From Streptomyces ambofaciens ATCC 23877 (GTDB lineage: Bacteria; Actinomycetota; Actinomycetes; Streptomycetales; Streptomycetaceae): 64,000 bases of DNA. The translations under genes and the position numbers were made by a program. The notes below the pieces were generated by a model. It ran no database searches. It worked only from the letters and a program-made list of their open reading frames with translations, and was not told where the DNA came from. Shown piece after piece: positions 45,499 through 54,130 of this stretch (positions are counted from its first letter, which is position 1; each line of letters begins with the position of its first letter). The stretch spans positions 5,815,001 to 5,879,000 of the forward strand of contig NZ_CP012382.1 of NCBI RefSeq assembly GCF_001267885.1. Reading direction: 5' to 3'.

Positions 45499-46005
45499 GT
45501 GGCGATGGAGGCCGGCCCTCGCGACACCGCACCGAGTACCGAGCACGAGCCCGCCGACCACGACGGGCCGGAGCCGGCCGGAGCCGCTCTGAGCCCCGAC
45601 GGCCCCGACGAGACGCCGGTGGGCGTGGCGGCCGACGGTCCGCGGCCCGAGGAGATGTACGGGGACGAGGTCGAGGTCGAGCTGCGTCCGCAGCGGCGAC
45701 TGCGGATCTGGCAGCTCGCGCCCATCGTGTGCCTGGCCGCGGTCGGCTCCCTGATGTTCGCGTTCCCGCTCGCCTTCGACTTCGGTGACAGCGGCGCCGT
45801 GATCGCGATGCTCGGACTGCTGATCTGCTCCTGCGCGGCGGGCTGGGGCATGATGGCCGCCCGCCGGGTCGGCTACACCTGGCCGGGCCTGCCGCAGCGC
45901 GGCTCGGGACGCCGTGCCGACTGGCGGATGATCCTCGTGTACGTCCTGGCGGTCGCAGCCGTGGTCGTCCTGGCCGTGTGGCGGGTGGCCCGCCTGCGCG
46001 GCTGA
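45499..46005 (+). CDS. Hypothetical three-helix membrane protein
   Basis: A 168-residue protein: an acidic/proline-rich N-terminal 75 residues, then three helices (LAPIVCLAAVGSLMFAFPLA, AVIAMLGLLICSCAAGWGMM, MILVYVLAVAAVVVLAVWRV). No family recognised. GTG at 45499 follows GGGAGG; a TTG at 45487 and an ATG at 45505 are alternatives. Conserved in location between miaA and dapF in Streptomyces, from memory. Confidence 0.75.
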   Translation: MAMEAGPRDTAPSTEHEPADHDGPEPAGAALSPDGPDETPVGVAADGPRPEEMYGDEVEVELRPQRRLRIWQLAPIVCLAAVGSLMFAFPLAFDFGDSGAVIAMLGLLICSCAAGWGMMAARRVGYTWPGLPQRGSGRRADWRMILVYVLAVAAVVVLAVWRVARLRG

Positions 46006-46202
46006 CCGGCACTCAGCCTGGGATCCGGCAGTCGAGCGCGCCTCGCGCGTGCCGAGTCATGCTCCACTCCCGTCCGCGGCCGGGCCGACGTGTCCGCCTG
46101 GTGCGGCCCTCTCCGTGCTCGTGACCGGGGCCGACGTGCGTGTGCCGCCCCGGCGCCGCCCGTCCGCGTCGTCCTGTCGCCGCCACCCCGTACGATCGAG
46201 GA

Positions 46203-47072
46203 ATGAGCACGCGGATCGCCTTCCTCAAGGGTCACGGCACCGAGAACGACTTCGTGATCGTCCCGGACCCGGAGAACGCCGTCGACCTGCCCCCCGCCGC
46301 CGCCGCGGCGCTGTGCGACCGCCGCGCGGGCATCGGCGGCGACGGGCTGCTGCACGTGGTGCGCTCCGCGGCGCACCCCGAGGCCAGGGCCATGGCGGCC
46401 GAGGCGGAGTGGTTCATGGACTACCGCAACGGCGACGGCTCGGTCGCGGAGATGTGCGGCAACGGCGTCCGGGTCTTCGCGCGCTACCTCCAGCGTGCCG
46501 GACTCACCACCGAGGGCGACCTCGCCATCGCCACGCGCGGTGGCGTGAAGACCGTACACATCGCCAAGAACGGCGACATCACCGTCGGCATGGGCCGCGC
46601 GCTGCTCCCCGAGGGCGACGTCTCGGTGAGCGTCGGCGAGCGCAGCTGGCCCGCGCGGAACGTGAACATGGGCAATCCGCACGCGGTGGCCTTCGTCACC
46701 GACCTCGACCACGCCGGCGACCTCTACGCCCAGCCGCCGTTCGAGCCCGCGGGCGCCTACCCGGACGGGGTGAACATCGAGTTCGTCGTCGACCGCGGCC
46801 CCCGCCACGTCGCGATGCGCGTCCACGAGCGCGGCTCCGGGGAGACCCGCTCCTGCGGCACCGGCGCATGCGCCGTCGCCGTCGCCGCCGCCCGCAGGGA
46901 CGGCACCGACCCGGCCCTCACCGGTACCCCGGTGACGTACACCGTCGACGTACCCGGTGGCACCCTGGTGATCACCGAGCACCCCGACGGCGAGATCGAG
47001 ATGACGGGTCCCGCGGTGATCGTCGCCGAGGGCGAGTTCGATGCCGGATGGCTGGAAGGGGTACTCGGCTGA
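46203..47072 (+). CDS. dapF: Diaminopimelate epimerase
   Basis: Racemase of 289 residues converting LL- to meso-diaminopimelate for lysine and peptidoglycan. The two catalytic cysteines are in AEMCGNGVRVFARYL and SCGTGACAVAVAAA; RNGDGSVAEMCGNG and NMGNPHAVAFV are typical. ATG at 46203. Streptomyces wall uses LL-DAP, so this enzyme serves lysine synthesis mainly. Confidence 0.96.
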   Translation: MSTRIAFLKGHGTENDFVIVPDPENAVDLPPAAAAALCDRRAGIGGDGLLHVVRSAAHPEARAMAAEAEWFMDYRNGDGSVAEMCGNGVRVFARYLQRAGLTTEGDLAIATRGGVKTVHIAKNGDITVGMGRALLPEGDVSVSVGERSWPARNVNMGNPHAVAFVTDLDHAGDLYAQPPFEPAGAYPDGVNIEFVVDRGPRHVAMRVHERGSGETRSCGTGACAVAVAAARRDGTDPALTGTPVTYTVDVPGGTLVITEHPDGEIEMTGPAVIVAEGEFDAGWLEGVLG

Positions 47073-47288
47073 ACCACAGCCCGGTCCAAGACACTCAGTG
47101 CGAAAACGTAAACCCTCGGTCCATCGCTCGAATGGGTGATCCGTTTCACGCTCGGCGAGAGGCGGTCAGCCGCACGTGATGGGCTCGATAGCATCAAGCA
47201 CCGGCCCGGACGGGGGAACGACACCATCCCCTGAGCCGTGTCCGCCCTGGGATACCCCGTCCGCCGGTCCGCGCAGCCGGAGGTGCCC

Positions 47289-49460
47289 ATGAATGCGGAG
47301 GCCGTGAATCCAGCGAGCCCAGGCCCGATGACGCCCGCGGTCGCCGGCGGCGTCTCGCCGTCCGCGCCCCGCCGGAAGACCCGCCCCCGGATCGACCTGC
47401 GCCGCCTGGGCCGCGCCGCACTGCTCGGCACCACCGCCCGCGGCCGGCTGCCCGACGCCATCGGCCACGTCGTCGAGGCGCACCGCGCCCACCACCCCGA
47501 CGCCGACCTGGACCCGCTCCGTCGCGCCTATGTCCTGGCCGAGTCCTCGCACCGCGGCCAGATGCGCAAGAGCGGCGAGCCCTACATCACGCACCCCCTC
47601 GCCGTGACCCTGATCCTCGCGGAACTGGGCGCGGAGACCACCACGTTGACCGCCTCCCTCCTGCACGACACGGTCGAGGACACCGAGGTGACCCTCGACC
47701 AGGTGGGCGAGCAGTTCGGCGCCGAGGTCCGTTATCTCGTCGACGGCGTCACCAAGCTGGAGAAGGTCGACTACGGCGCCGCCGCCGAGCCCGAGACCTT
47801 CCGCAAGATGCTCCTCGCCACCGGCAACGACGTCCGCGTGATGTCGATCAAACTCGCCGACCGGCTGCACAACATGCGCACCCTCGGCGTCATGCGCCGC
47901 GAGAAACAGGAGCGCATCGCCAAGGTCACCCGGGACGTGCTCATCCCGCTCGCCGAACGGCTCGGCGTCCAGGCGCTCAAGTCCGAGCTCGAGGACCTCG
48001 TCTTCGCGGTCATGCACCCCGAGGAGTACGAGCGCACGCGGAAGTTGGTCGACGAGAACGCCGCCCGCGCGGACGACCCGCTGGCCGCGGTCGCCGACGA
48101 GGTGCGCAAGGTGCTGCGCGAGGCCGACATCACCGCCGAGGTCCTCATCCGGCCCCGCCACTTCGTCTCCGTTCACCGCGTCTCCCGCAAACGCGGCCCG
48201 CTGGGCGGCGCCGACTTCGGCCGTCTCCTGGTGCTCGTGCAGGACGACGCCGACTGCTACGCCGTCCTCGGCGAGCTGCACACCTGTATGACGCCCGTCG
48301 TCTCGGAGTTCAAGGACTTCATCGCCGTACCCAAGTTCAACCTGTACCAGTCGCTGCACACCGCGGTGGCCCGCGCGCAGGACGGACAGGTCGTCGAGGT
48401 CCTCATCCGCACCCACCAGATGCACAAGGTCGCGGAGGCCGGCGTCGTCGCGCTCGGCAATCCGTACGCGCAGCCGCCGGAGGAGCAGACCACGGGCGAC
48501 GGCGAGCGGGTCGACCCGACCCGGCCCGGCTGGCTGTCCCGGCTGCTCGACTGGCAGCGGGGCGCCCCCGACCCCGACACCTTCTGGTCCACCCTCCGCG
48601 AGGACCTCGCCCAGGACCGCGAGATCACCGTCTTCCGCCCCGACGGCCGGGCCCTGGGCCTGCCCGAGGGAGCCACCTGCGTCGACGCCGCGTACGCCCA
48701 GTACGGGGAGGACGCGCACGCCTCCATGGGCGCCCGGGTCAACGGTCGGCTGGCGACCATGAGCACGGTGCTCCGGGACGGCGACACCGTGCAGCTCCTG
48801 ATGGGCCAGGACCCCGCCTCGCAACCCTCCAGGGAGTGGCTGGAGCACGCCCACACGCCCGCCGCGCGGATCGCCATCCAGCGCCGGCTCGCCGCCCACC
48901 CGGAGCCCGCGCCGTCCGGCGAGGCGGAGCGGGCCTCCCGGGACTCCGCTCCGGGTGACGCACCCGCCCCGCGCCCCACGGCCGACGGGCCGGCGCCCCG
49001 CCCCGCCTCCGCCGACGTCCTGGTGGACCCGCCCGGGGCGGCCGTACGGCTGGCCGGCTGCTGCACCCCGGTGCCGCCCGACGAGATCACCGGCTTCGCC
49101 GTGCGCGGGGGAGTGGTGACCGTGCACCGCGCGGAGTGCGCCGTGGTGACGCGGATGAAGAGCACGGGGCGCCCGGAGGTCGGCGTGCGCTGGGGCGAGA
49201 GCACCCAGTGCCGGGTCACACTGCTCGCCGAATCGTTCGGCCGCCCGCACCTCCTCGCGGACCTCACCGAGGCCATGGCCGTCGAAGGCGCCGAGATCGT
49301 CTCCGCGACCGTCGAGCCCCCGGACCGGCAGCGGGTGCGCCACACCTACACCGTCCTGCTTCCGGACGCCGCCCGGCTGCCCGCCCTCATGCGCGCCATG
49401 CGCGATGTGGCCGGCGTCTACGACGTGAGCCGGGCGCAGCCGCAGACCACGGGGGTCTGA
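47289..49460 (+). CDS. rshA: RelA/SpoT homologue RshA (HD intact, synthetase motif degenerate)
   Basis: RSH-family (p)ppGpp enzyme of 723 residues. The HD hydrolase site is intact (SLLHDTVEDTEVT, H126/D127, E130/D131; KLADRLHNMRTLGVM). The synthetase domain is recognisable (RPRHFVSVHRVSRKRG; KDFIAVPKFNLYQSLHTAV) but departs from consensus: the FDLxAIR segment reads FGRLLVL (Gly at codon 48219-48221 in place of the catalytic Asp) and the EIQIRT motif reads EVLIRT. TGS and C-terminal ACT-like regions follow. ATG at 47289 has GGAGG upstream. Probably mainly a hydrolase; this is inference. Confidence 0.93.
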   Translation: MNAEAVNPASPGPMTPAVAGGVSPSAPRRKTRPRIDLRRLGRAALLGTTARGRLPDAIGHVVEAHRAHHPDADLDPLRRAYVLAESSHRGQMRKSGEPYITHPLAVTLILAELGAETTTLTASLLHDTVEDTEVTLDQVGEQFGAEVRYLVDGVTKLEKVDYGAAAEPETFRKMLLATGNDVRVMSIKLADRLHNMRTLGVMRREKQERIAKVTRDVLIPLAERLGVQALKSELEDLVFAVMHPEEYERTRKLVDENAARADDPLAAVADEVRKVLREADITAEVLIRPRHFVSVHRVSRKRGPLGGADFGRLLVLVQDDADCYAVLGELHTCMTPVVSEFKDFIAVPKFNLYQSLHTAVARAQDGQVVEVLIRTHQMHKVAEAGVVALGNPYAQPPEEQTTGDGERVDPTRPGWLSRLLDWQRGAPDPDTFWSTLREDLAQDREITVFRPDGRALGLPEGATCVDAAYAQYGEDAHASMGARVNGRLATMSTVLRDGDTVQLLMGQDPASQPSREWLEHAHTPAARIAIQRRLAAHPEPAPSGEAERASRDSAPGDAPAPRPTADGPAPRPASADVLVDPPGAAVRLAGCCTPVPPDEITGFAVRGGVVTVHRAECAVVTRMKSTGRPEVGVRWGESTQCRVTLLAESFGRPHLLADLTEAMAVEGAEIVSATVEPPDRQRVRHTYTVLLPDAARLPALMRAMRDVAGVYDVSRAQPQTTGV

Positions 49461-49560
49461 GCCGCACCGGACCGGGCCCCGGCGGTCGGGAGGTACCCGT
49501 TCGGGTGGCCCGGTCGCGCGCCGTCGCCGCGACGCACGCGCGCGTTGATAGCCGTGGGGG

Positions 49561-51081
49561 ATGCCGCACACCCCGCACACTCCGACTTCGCGCTCCCGTG
49601 GCCGCTCCCGCCGCCGGCTCAGGATCGCCGCGCTGCTCGCCTCGGCCGTCTCCGTCTGCATGGTCGCCGCAAGCGCCCCGCCGACCCCCCTCGGCGTCGG
49701 CGACCGCCTCTTCCCGCACCTGGGCAACCCCGGCTACGACGTGGCGGCGTACGACCTGTCCTTCACCTACTCCGGCAGCAACAGCGAGCCGTTGAAGGCC
49801 GTCACCACCATCGACGCCTGGACCACGGCCGACCTGGACCGGGTCAATCTCGACTTCGCCCACGGCCAGGTCGACTCCGTCGAGGTGGACGGCGAGCCCG
49901 CCGGTTTCGCGACCGCCGGAGAGGATCTCGTCGTCACGCCCGAGGACGCGCTCGACCAGGGCGAGTGGATGCGCATCACCGTCCGGCACAGCAGCGATCC
50001 GGTCTACTCCGAGGACCGCGAGGGCGGCTGGGTGCGCACCGCCGACGGCCTCGCCATGGCCAACCAGGCCGACGTCGCCCACCTGGTGTTCCCCTGCAAC
50101 GACCACCCCTCCGACAAGGCACGGTTCACCATCCGCGTCACGGCCCCCGACGGACTCACGGCCGTCGCGAACGGCCTGGCGGCGGGTGTGGAGCGGAGCG
50201 GCGGAGCGACCACGTGGACGTACCGGCACGACCACCCCATGGCCACCGAGCTGGCCCAGGTGTCCATCGGCCGCTCCACCGTGCTGCGCCGCACCGGCCC
50301 GCACGGACTGCCCCTGAGGGACGTCGTGCCGACCGAGCACCGCGCGGCGCTCGAACCGTGGCTGGAGAAGACCCCCGACCAGATCACCTGGATGGAGAAC
50401 AAGGTCGGGCGCTACCCCTTCGAGACCTACGGGCTGCTGATGGCGGACGCCACCACCGGATTCGAGCTGGAGACCCAGACGCTCTCCCTCTTCGAACGGG
50501 AGCTCTTCACCGAGCCCGGTTACCCGGAGTGGTACGTCGAGTCGATCATGGTGCACGAGCTGGCCCACCAGTGGTTCGGCAACAGCGTCAGCCCCGCCAC
50601 CTGGTCCGACCTCTGGCTCAACGAGGGCCACGCCACCTGGTACGAGGCGCTGTACGCCGAGGAGACCGCGGACAAGCCCGTGGAGGCCCGCATGAAGGCG
50701 GCCTACGGCGCCTCCGACGGCTGGCGCGCGAAGGGCGGACCGCCGGCCGCCCCGAAGCCCCCCACCTCGGGCAGCAAGACCGGCATCTTCCGCGCCAACG
50801 TCTACGACGGCGCGGCCCTCGTGCTCTACGCCCTGCGCCAGGAGATCGGCCGCGCCGCCTTCGAGCGCCTCGAACGCACCTGGGCCACCCGCCACCGGGA
50901 CGACACGGCGGGCACCGCCGACTTCGTCCGGCTCGCCTCCGAGATCTCCGGCCGCGACCTGGGGGACTTCCTCCAGGCCTGGCTGTACGACCAGAAGACC
51001 CCGCCGATGCCCGGCCACCCGGACTGGCGGCCGACGGCGACCGGCCAGGCGCCGGCTACGGCAGGGGCGCACGGGGAATAA
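49561..51081 (+). CDS. Secreted M1-family metallopeptidase
   Basis: A 506-residue zinc peptidase with a signal peptide (RRRLRIAALLASAVSVCMVA). The M1 zinc site HELAHQWFG is followed by the third ligand in WLNEGHATWYEAL; the upstream segment that replaces GAMEN is TGFELETQTLSLFE, as in a subgroup of actinomycete M1 enzymes. ATG at 49561. A cell-envelope or secreted aminopeptidase role is inference. Confidence 0.92.
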   Translation: MPHTPHTPTSRSRGRSRRRLRIAALLASAVSVCMVAASAPPTPLGVGDRLFPHLGNPGYDVAAYDLSFTYSGSNSEPLKAVTTIDAWTTADLDRVNLDFAHGQVDSVEVDGEPAGFATAGEDLVVTPEDALDQGEWMRITVRHSSDPVYSEDREGGWVRTADGLAMANQADVAHLVFPCNDHPSDKARFTIRVTAPDGLTAVANGLAAGVERSGGATTWTYRHDHPMATELAQVSIGRSTVLRRTGPHGLPLRDVVPTEHRAALEPWLEKTPDQITWMENKVGRYPFETYGLLMADATTGFELETQTLSLFERELFTEPGYPEWYVESIMVHELAHQWFGNSVSPATWSDLWLNEGHATWYEALYAEETADKPVEARMKAAYGASDGWRAKGGPPAAPKPPTSGSKTGIFRANVYDGAALVLYALRQEIGRAAFERLERTWATRHRDDTAGTADFVRLASEISGRDLGDFLQAWLYDQKTPPMPGHPDWRPTATGQAPATAGAHGE

Positions 51082-51166
51082 GCCGGTGACGAGACGGCCC
51101 GTGCCGTGCGACCATCTTCGCGACGGCGCGGTGCGGGCCGCGGGAATCTCCCCGGCGGCTCGTACG

Positions 51167-51175
51167 TTGTCCACA
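51167..51175 (+). promoter_or_regulatory. DnaA box upstream of hflX
   Basis: Exact DnaA box TTGTCCACA, 53 bp before the hflX ATG. Confidence 0.5.
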
Positions 51176-51227
51176 GTGATGCGGTATCAGTGCCGCACGC
51201 CACGTTTCCCAGCTACGTAAGGATCCA

Positions 51228-52721
51228 ATGACCTCCTCTTCTTCCCCCTCCCAGGACACCAAGCGTCTCGCGCAGACCTATCCCGAGGGCCTCCGGGCCG
51301 ATGCCCTGATGGAAGAGGACGTCGCCTGGAGCCATGACATCGCATCGGAGTGGGACGGCGACCAGCTCGACCGCGCCGACCGCGCGGCTCTGCGCCGGGT
51401 GGCGGGCCTCTCCACGGAACTCGAGGACGTCACCGAGGTCGAGTACCGCCAGCTCCGCCTGGAGCGGGTCGTCCTCGTCGGCGTGTGGACCTCGGGCACG
51501 GTGCAGGACGCCGAGAACTCCCTCGCCGAGCTCGCCGCCCTCGCGGAGACCGCGGGCGCGCTCGTGCTCGACGGCGTCGTCCAGCGCCGAGACAAGCCCG
51601 ACGCCGCCACCTACATCGGCTCCGGCAAGGCCGAGGAGCTGCGGGACGTCGTCCTCGACACGGGCGCGGACACCGTCATCTGCGACGGTGAGCTCAGCCC
51701 GGGCCAGCTCATCCACCTCGAGGACGTCGTCAAGGTCAAGGTCATCGACCGCACGGCCCTGATCCTGGACATCTTCGCCCAGCACGCCAAGTCCCGAGAG
51801 GGCAAGGCGCAGGTCGCGCTCGCGCAGATGCAGTACATGCTGCCGAGGCTGCGCGGCTGGGGTCAGTCGCTGTCCCGGCAGATGGGCGGCGGCAAGGGCG
51901 GCGGCCTCGCCACCCGTGGCCCCGGTGAGACCAAGATCGAGACGGACCGGCGCCGGATCCGCGAGAAGATGGCGAAGATGCGCCGGGAGATCGCGGAGAT
52001 GAAGACCGGCCGCGAGATCAAGCGGCAGGAGCGCAAGCGCCACAAGGTGCCGTCCGTCGCCATCGCGGGCTACACCAACGCGGGTAAGTCCTCGCTGCTC
52101 AACCGCCTCACCGGCGCGGGCGTGCTGGTCGAGAACGCGCTCTTCGCGACCCTCGACCCGACCGTGCGCCGGGCCGAGACGCCGAGCGGGCGGCTGTACA
52201 CCCTGGCGGACACCGTCGGCTTCGTCCGGCATCTGCCGCACCACCTGGTCGAGGCGTTCCGCTCCACGATGGAGGAGGTCGGCGACTCCGACCTGATCGT
52301 GCACGTGGTGGACGGTTCGCATCCGGCTCCGGAGGAGCAGCTGGCTGCGGTACGCGAGGTGATCAGGGACGTCGGCGCCACCGGCGTGCCCGAGATCGTC
52401 GTGATCAACAAGGCCGACATGGCGGACCCGCTGGTCCTCCAGCGGCTGCTGCGGGTGGAGAAGCGCTCCATCGCCGTCTCGGCCCGCACCGGCCAGGGCA
52501 TCGACGAGCTGCTCGCCCTGATCGACAACGAGCTGCCGCATCCGTCGGTCGAGGTCGAGGCGCTCGTGCCCTACACCCGCGGTGGGCTGGTCGCCCGCGC
52601 CCACGACGAGGGCGAGGTGCTGTCCGAGGAGCACACCCCGGAGGGCACCCTCCTCAAGGTGCGTGTGCACGAGGAGCTGGCGGCGGAGCTCACGCCGTAC
52701 GCTCCGGCGCCTCTCGGCTGA
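51228..52721 (+). CDS. hflX: Ribosome-splitting GTPase HflX
   Basis: A 497-residue GTPase that dissociates stalled or 100S ribosomes. N-terminal HflX domain (LAETAGALVLDGVVQRRDKP; AATYIGSGKAEELRD), glycine-rich linker (RQMGGGKGGGLATRGPGETK), then G1 GYTNAGKSSLLN, G3 DTVGFVRHLPHHL and G4 NKAD. ATG at 51228 follows AAGGAT. A strong hairpin follows the gene. Confidence 0.95.
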   Translation: MTSSSSPSQDTKRLAQTYPEGLRADALMEEDVAWSHDIASEWDGDQLDRADRAALRRVAGLSTELEDVTEVEYRQLRLERVVLVGVWTSGTVQDAENSLAELAALAETAGALVLDGVVQRRDKPDAATYIGSGKAEELRDVVLDTGADTVICDGELSPGQLIHLEDVVKVKVIDRTALILDIFAQHAKSREGKAQVALAQMQYMLPRLRGWGQSLSRQMGGGKGGGLATRGPGETKIETDRRRIREKMAKMRREIAEMKTGREIKRQERKRHKVPSVAIAGYTNAGKSSLLNRLTGAGVLVENALFATLDPTVRRAETPSGRLYTLADTVGFVRHLPHHLVEAFRSTMEEVGDSDLIVHVVDGSHPAPEEQLAAVREVIRDVGATGVPEIVVINKADMADPLVLQRLLRVEKRSIAVSARTGQGIDELLALIDNELPHPSVEVEALVPYTRGGLVARAHDEGEVLSEEHTPEGTLLKVRVHEELAAELTPYAPAPLG

Positions 52722-52738
52722 GGCACGCACGGCGACGA

Positions 52739-52777
52739 CGAGGGCCCGCTCCCCCACGACAGGGGAGCGGGCCCTCG
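52739..52777. terminator. Strong bidirectional terminator (hflX / lipoprotein protease 1)
   Basis: Perfect 16-bp stem: CGAGGGCCCGCTCCCC (52739-52754) pairs with GGGGAGCGGGCCCTCG (52762-52777) around the loop CACGACA. It separates the convergent hflX and protease genes and should stop transcription in both directions. Confidence 0.85.
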
Positions 52778-52787
52778 CCCGTGCGGA

Positions 52788-53999
52788 TCACTGACCGCCG
52801 TACGTCCTGCTCATGTTCTGGTACATCGCCTCCGCGTCACGGCCCAGCTGCGGGCCCGCCAGCCAGGTGTTCTCCAGCGGGCCGATCGAGGTGTTCGAGA
52901 CCAGCCTGGTCTCGCCGTCCACCACCCGGAACCAGCCGCCGCCGGACGAGCCGCCGGTCATGGTGCAGCCGATGCGGTACATCGTCGGCAGCGACGGGCT
53001 CAGCGACAGCCGGCCGGGCCGGTCGACGCACTTGAACATGGACAGGCCGTTGTACGGCGGAGCGGCCGGGTAGCCCCAGGCACCCATGCTGGCGACCTCC
53101 GTCGCGGACGGGGCCGAGAAGTCCACCTCCAGCGCGGCGCCGACAGTCTCCTCCAGGGACTTGCTGCCCTGCTCCGGCTTCACGTGCAGCACGGAGTAGT
53201 CGTACGCGGCTCCGTCACCCCCGTCCTGCGCGCCGCCCTGGATCCACTGGTTCGAGGTCGACGCCCAGTCGGCCCACCAGGTGCCGTAGGGGGCCATCTC
53301 GCTGGTCGTCGCGTCCGCCAGCTCCGTCTCGGACTTGCCGAGATCGTTGTACGACGGCACGAAGGCAAGGTTGCGGTACCAGCCGCCGCTGCCACCCGCG
53401 TGCACGCAGTGGCCCGCCGTCCAGACGAGGTTGGACCTGCCCGGGTGGTTCACGTCCTTCACTACCGTGCCGGAACAGACCATCGAACCCTCGGGGGAGT
53501 CGAAGAAGACCTTGCCGACCGGGGCGGCGTTCCGGTGGTACGGCGTCTTCTCGGCCACGGCCTCGACGGGGGCCGGCTCCGGGTCGGTGGCGCCCTGGTC
53601 GGCGGCGGCGTCCTTGGTGCCGAAGGTCTTGTCGGCCTCCTTCGCGGACTTCATCCGGTCCGGCTTCCACAGGCCTTCGATCATCGGATTGACGAAGTCC
53701 TTCGCCTCACTGAGCCACTTGTCCCGGTCCCAGTCCTTCCAGCCGCCGTCCTTCCACCGGTCGACGTCGATGCCGTGCTCCTTGAGCCGGTCGGCCAGGC
53801 CGGCCGGGACCTCCACCTGGCCGTCGGCCCCGGTGCCGGCGGCCTGGGAGGTGCCGCCTCCGGGCTCGGCGTCGGCCTCGCCCCCGTCCGAACCGCCACA
53901 GGCGGTCATGGTGAGTGCCAGGGCGGCGACAAGGCCGGTGGCGGCGAGTGCCGTGCGCCGCCGGTGGCGTGGCGCCGCGGGCGCGGGTGCGGAACGCAT
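52788..53999 (-). CDS. Trypsin-like serine peptidase lipoprotein 1
   Basis: A 403-residue secreted or envelope-anchored serine protease. The signal peptide ends in a lipobox (ALTMTAC, Cys34). Residues about 60-130 form a Trp/Asp/Lys-rich segment (HGIDVDRWKDGGWKDWDRDK). The chymotrypsin-fold domain has His in VWTAGHCVHAG, Asp in AAYDYSVLHVKPEQG and Ser in CTMTGGSSGGGW. A close paralogue is encoded 131 bp upstream on the same strand. ATG at 53999. Substrate unknown. Confidence 0.9.
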   Translation of the reverse strand: MRSAPAPAAPRHRRRTALAATGLVAALALTMTACGGSDGGEADAEPGGGTSQAAGTGADGQVEVPAGLADRLKEHGIDVDRWKDGGWKDWDRDKWLSEAKDFVNPMIEGLWKPDRMKSAKEADKTFGTKDAAADQGATDPEPAPVEAVAEKTPYHRNAAPVGKVFFDSPEGSMVCSGTVVKDVNHPGRSNLVWTAGHCVHAGGSGGWYRNLAFVPSYNDLGKSETELADATTSEMAPYGTWWADWASTSNQWIQGGAQDGGDGAAYDYSVLHVKPEQGSKSLEETVGAALEVDFSAPSATEVASMGAWGYPAAPPYNGLSMFKCVDRPGRLSLSPSLPTMYRIGCTMTGGSSGGGWFRVVDGETRLVSNTSIGPLENTWLAGPQLGRDAEAMYQNMSRTYGGQ

Positions 54000-54130
54000 G
54001 GTGAAACGACCCCCGTTGCATACCTGTGAGTGGGAACGTACGAGTGTGCGGGCACGTGCGGCGGGGCGCGGGCCGTTCGCCCGACGCGCCCCACCGCTCA
54101 CTGAGCTCGGCGCCGTGCCTCAGCGCGTGA

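Noticed and set aside
47166..49727. Minus-strand open frame of 853 codons opposite rshA
   Set aside because: It mirrors the GC-biased third positions of the rshA frame, has no domain-like sequence, and is Gly/Asp/Val/Arg-rich composition typical of antisense shadows.
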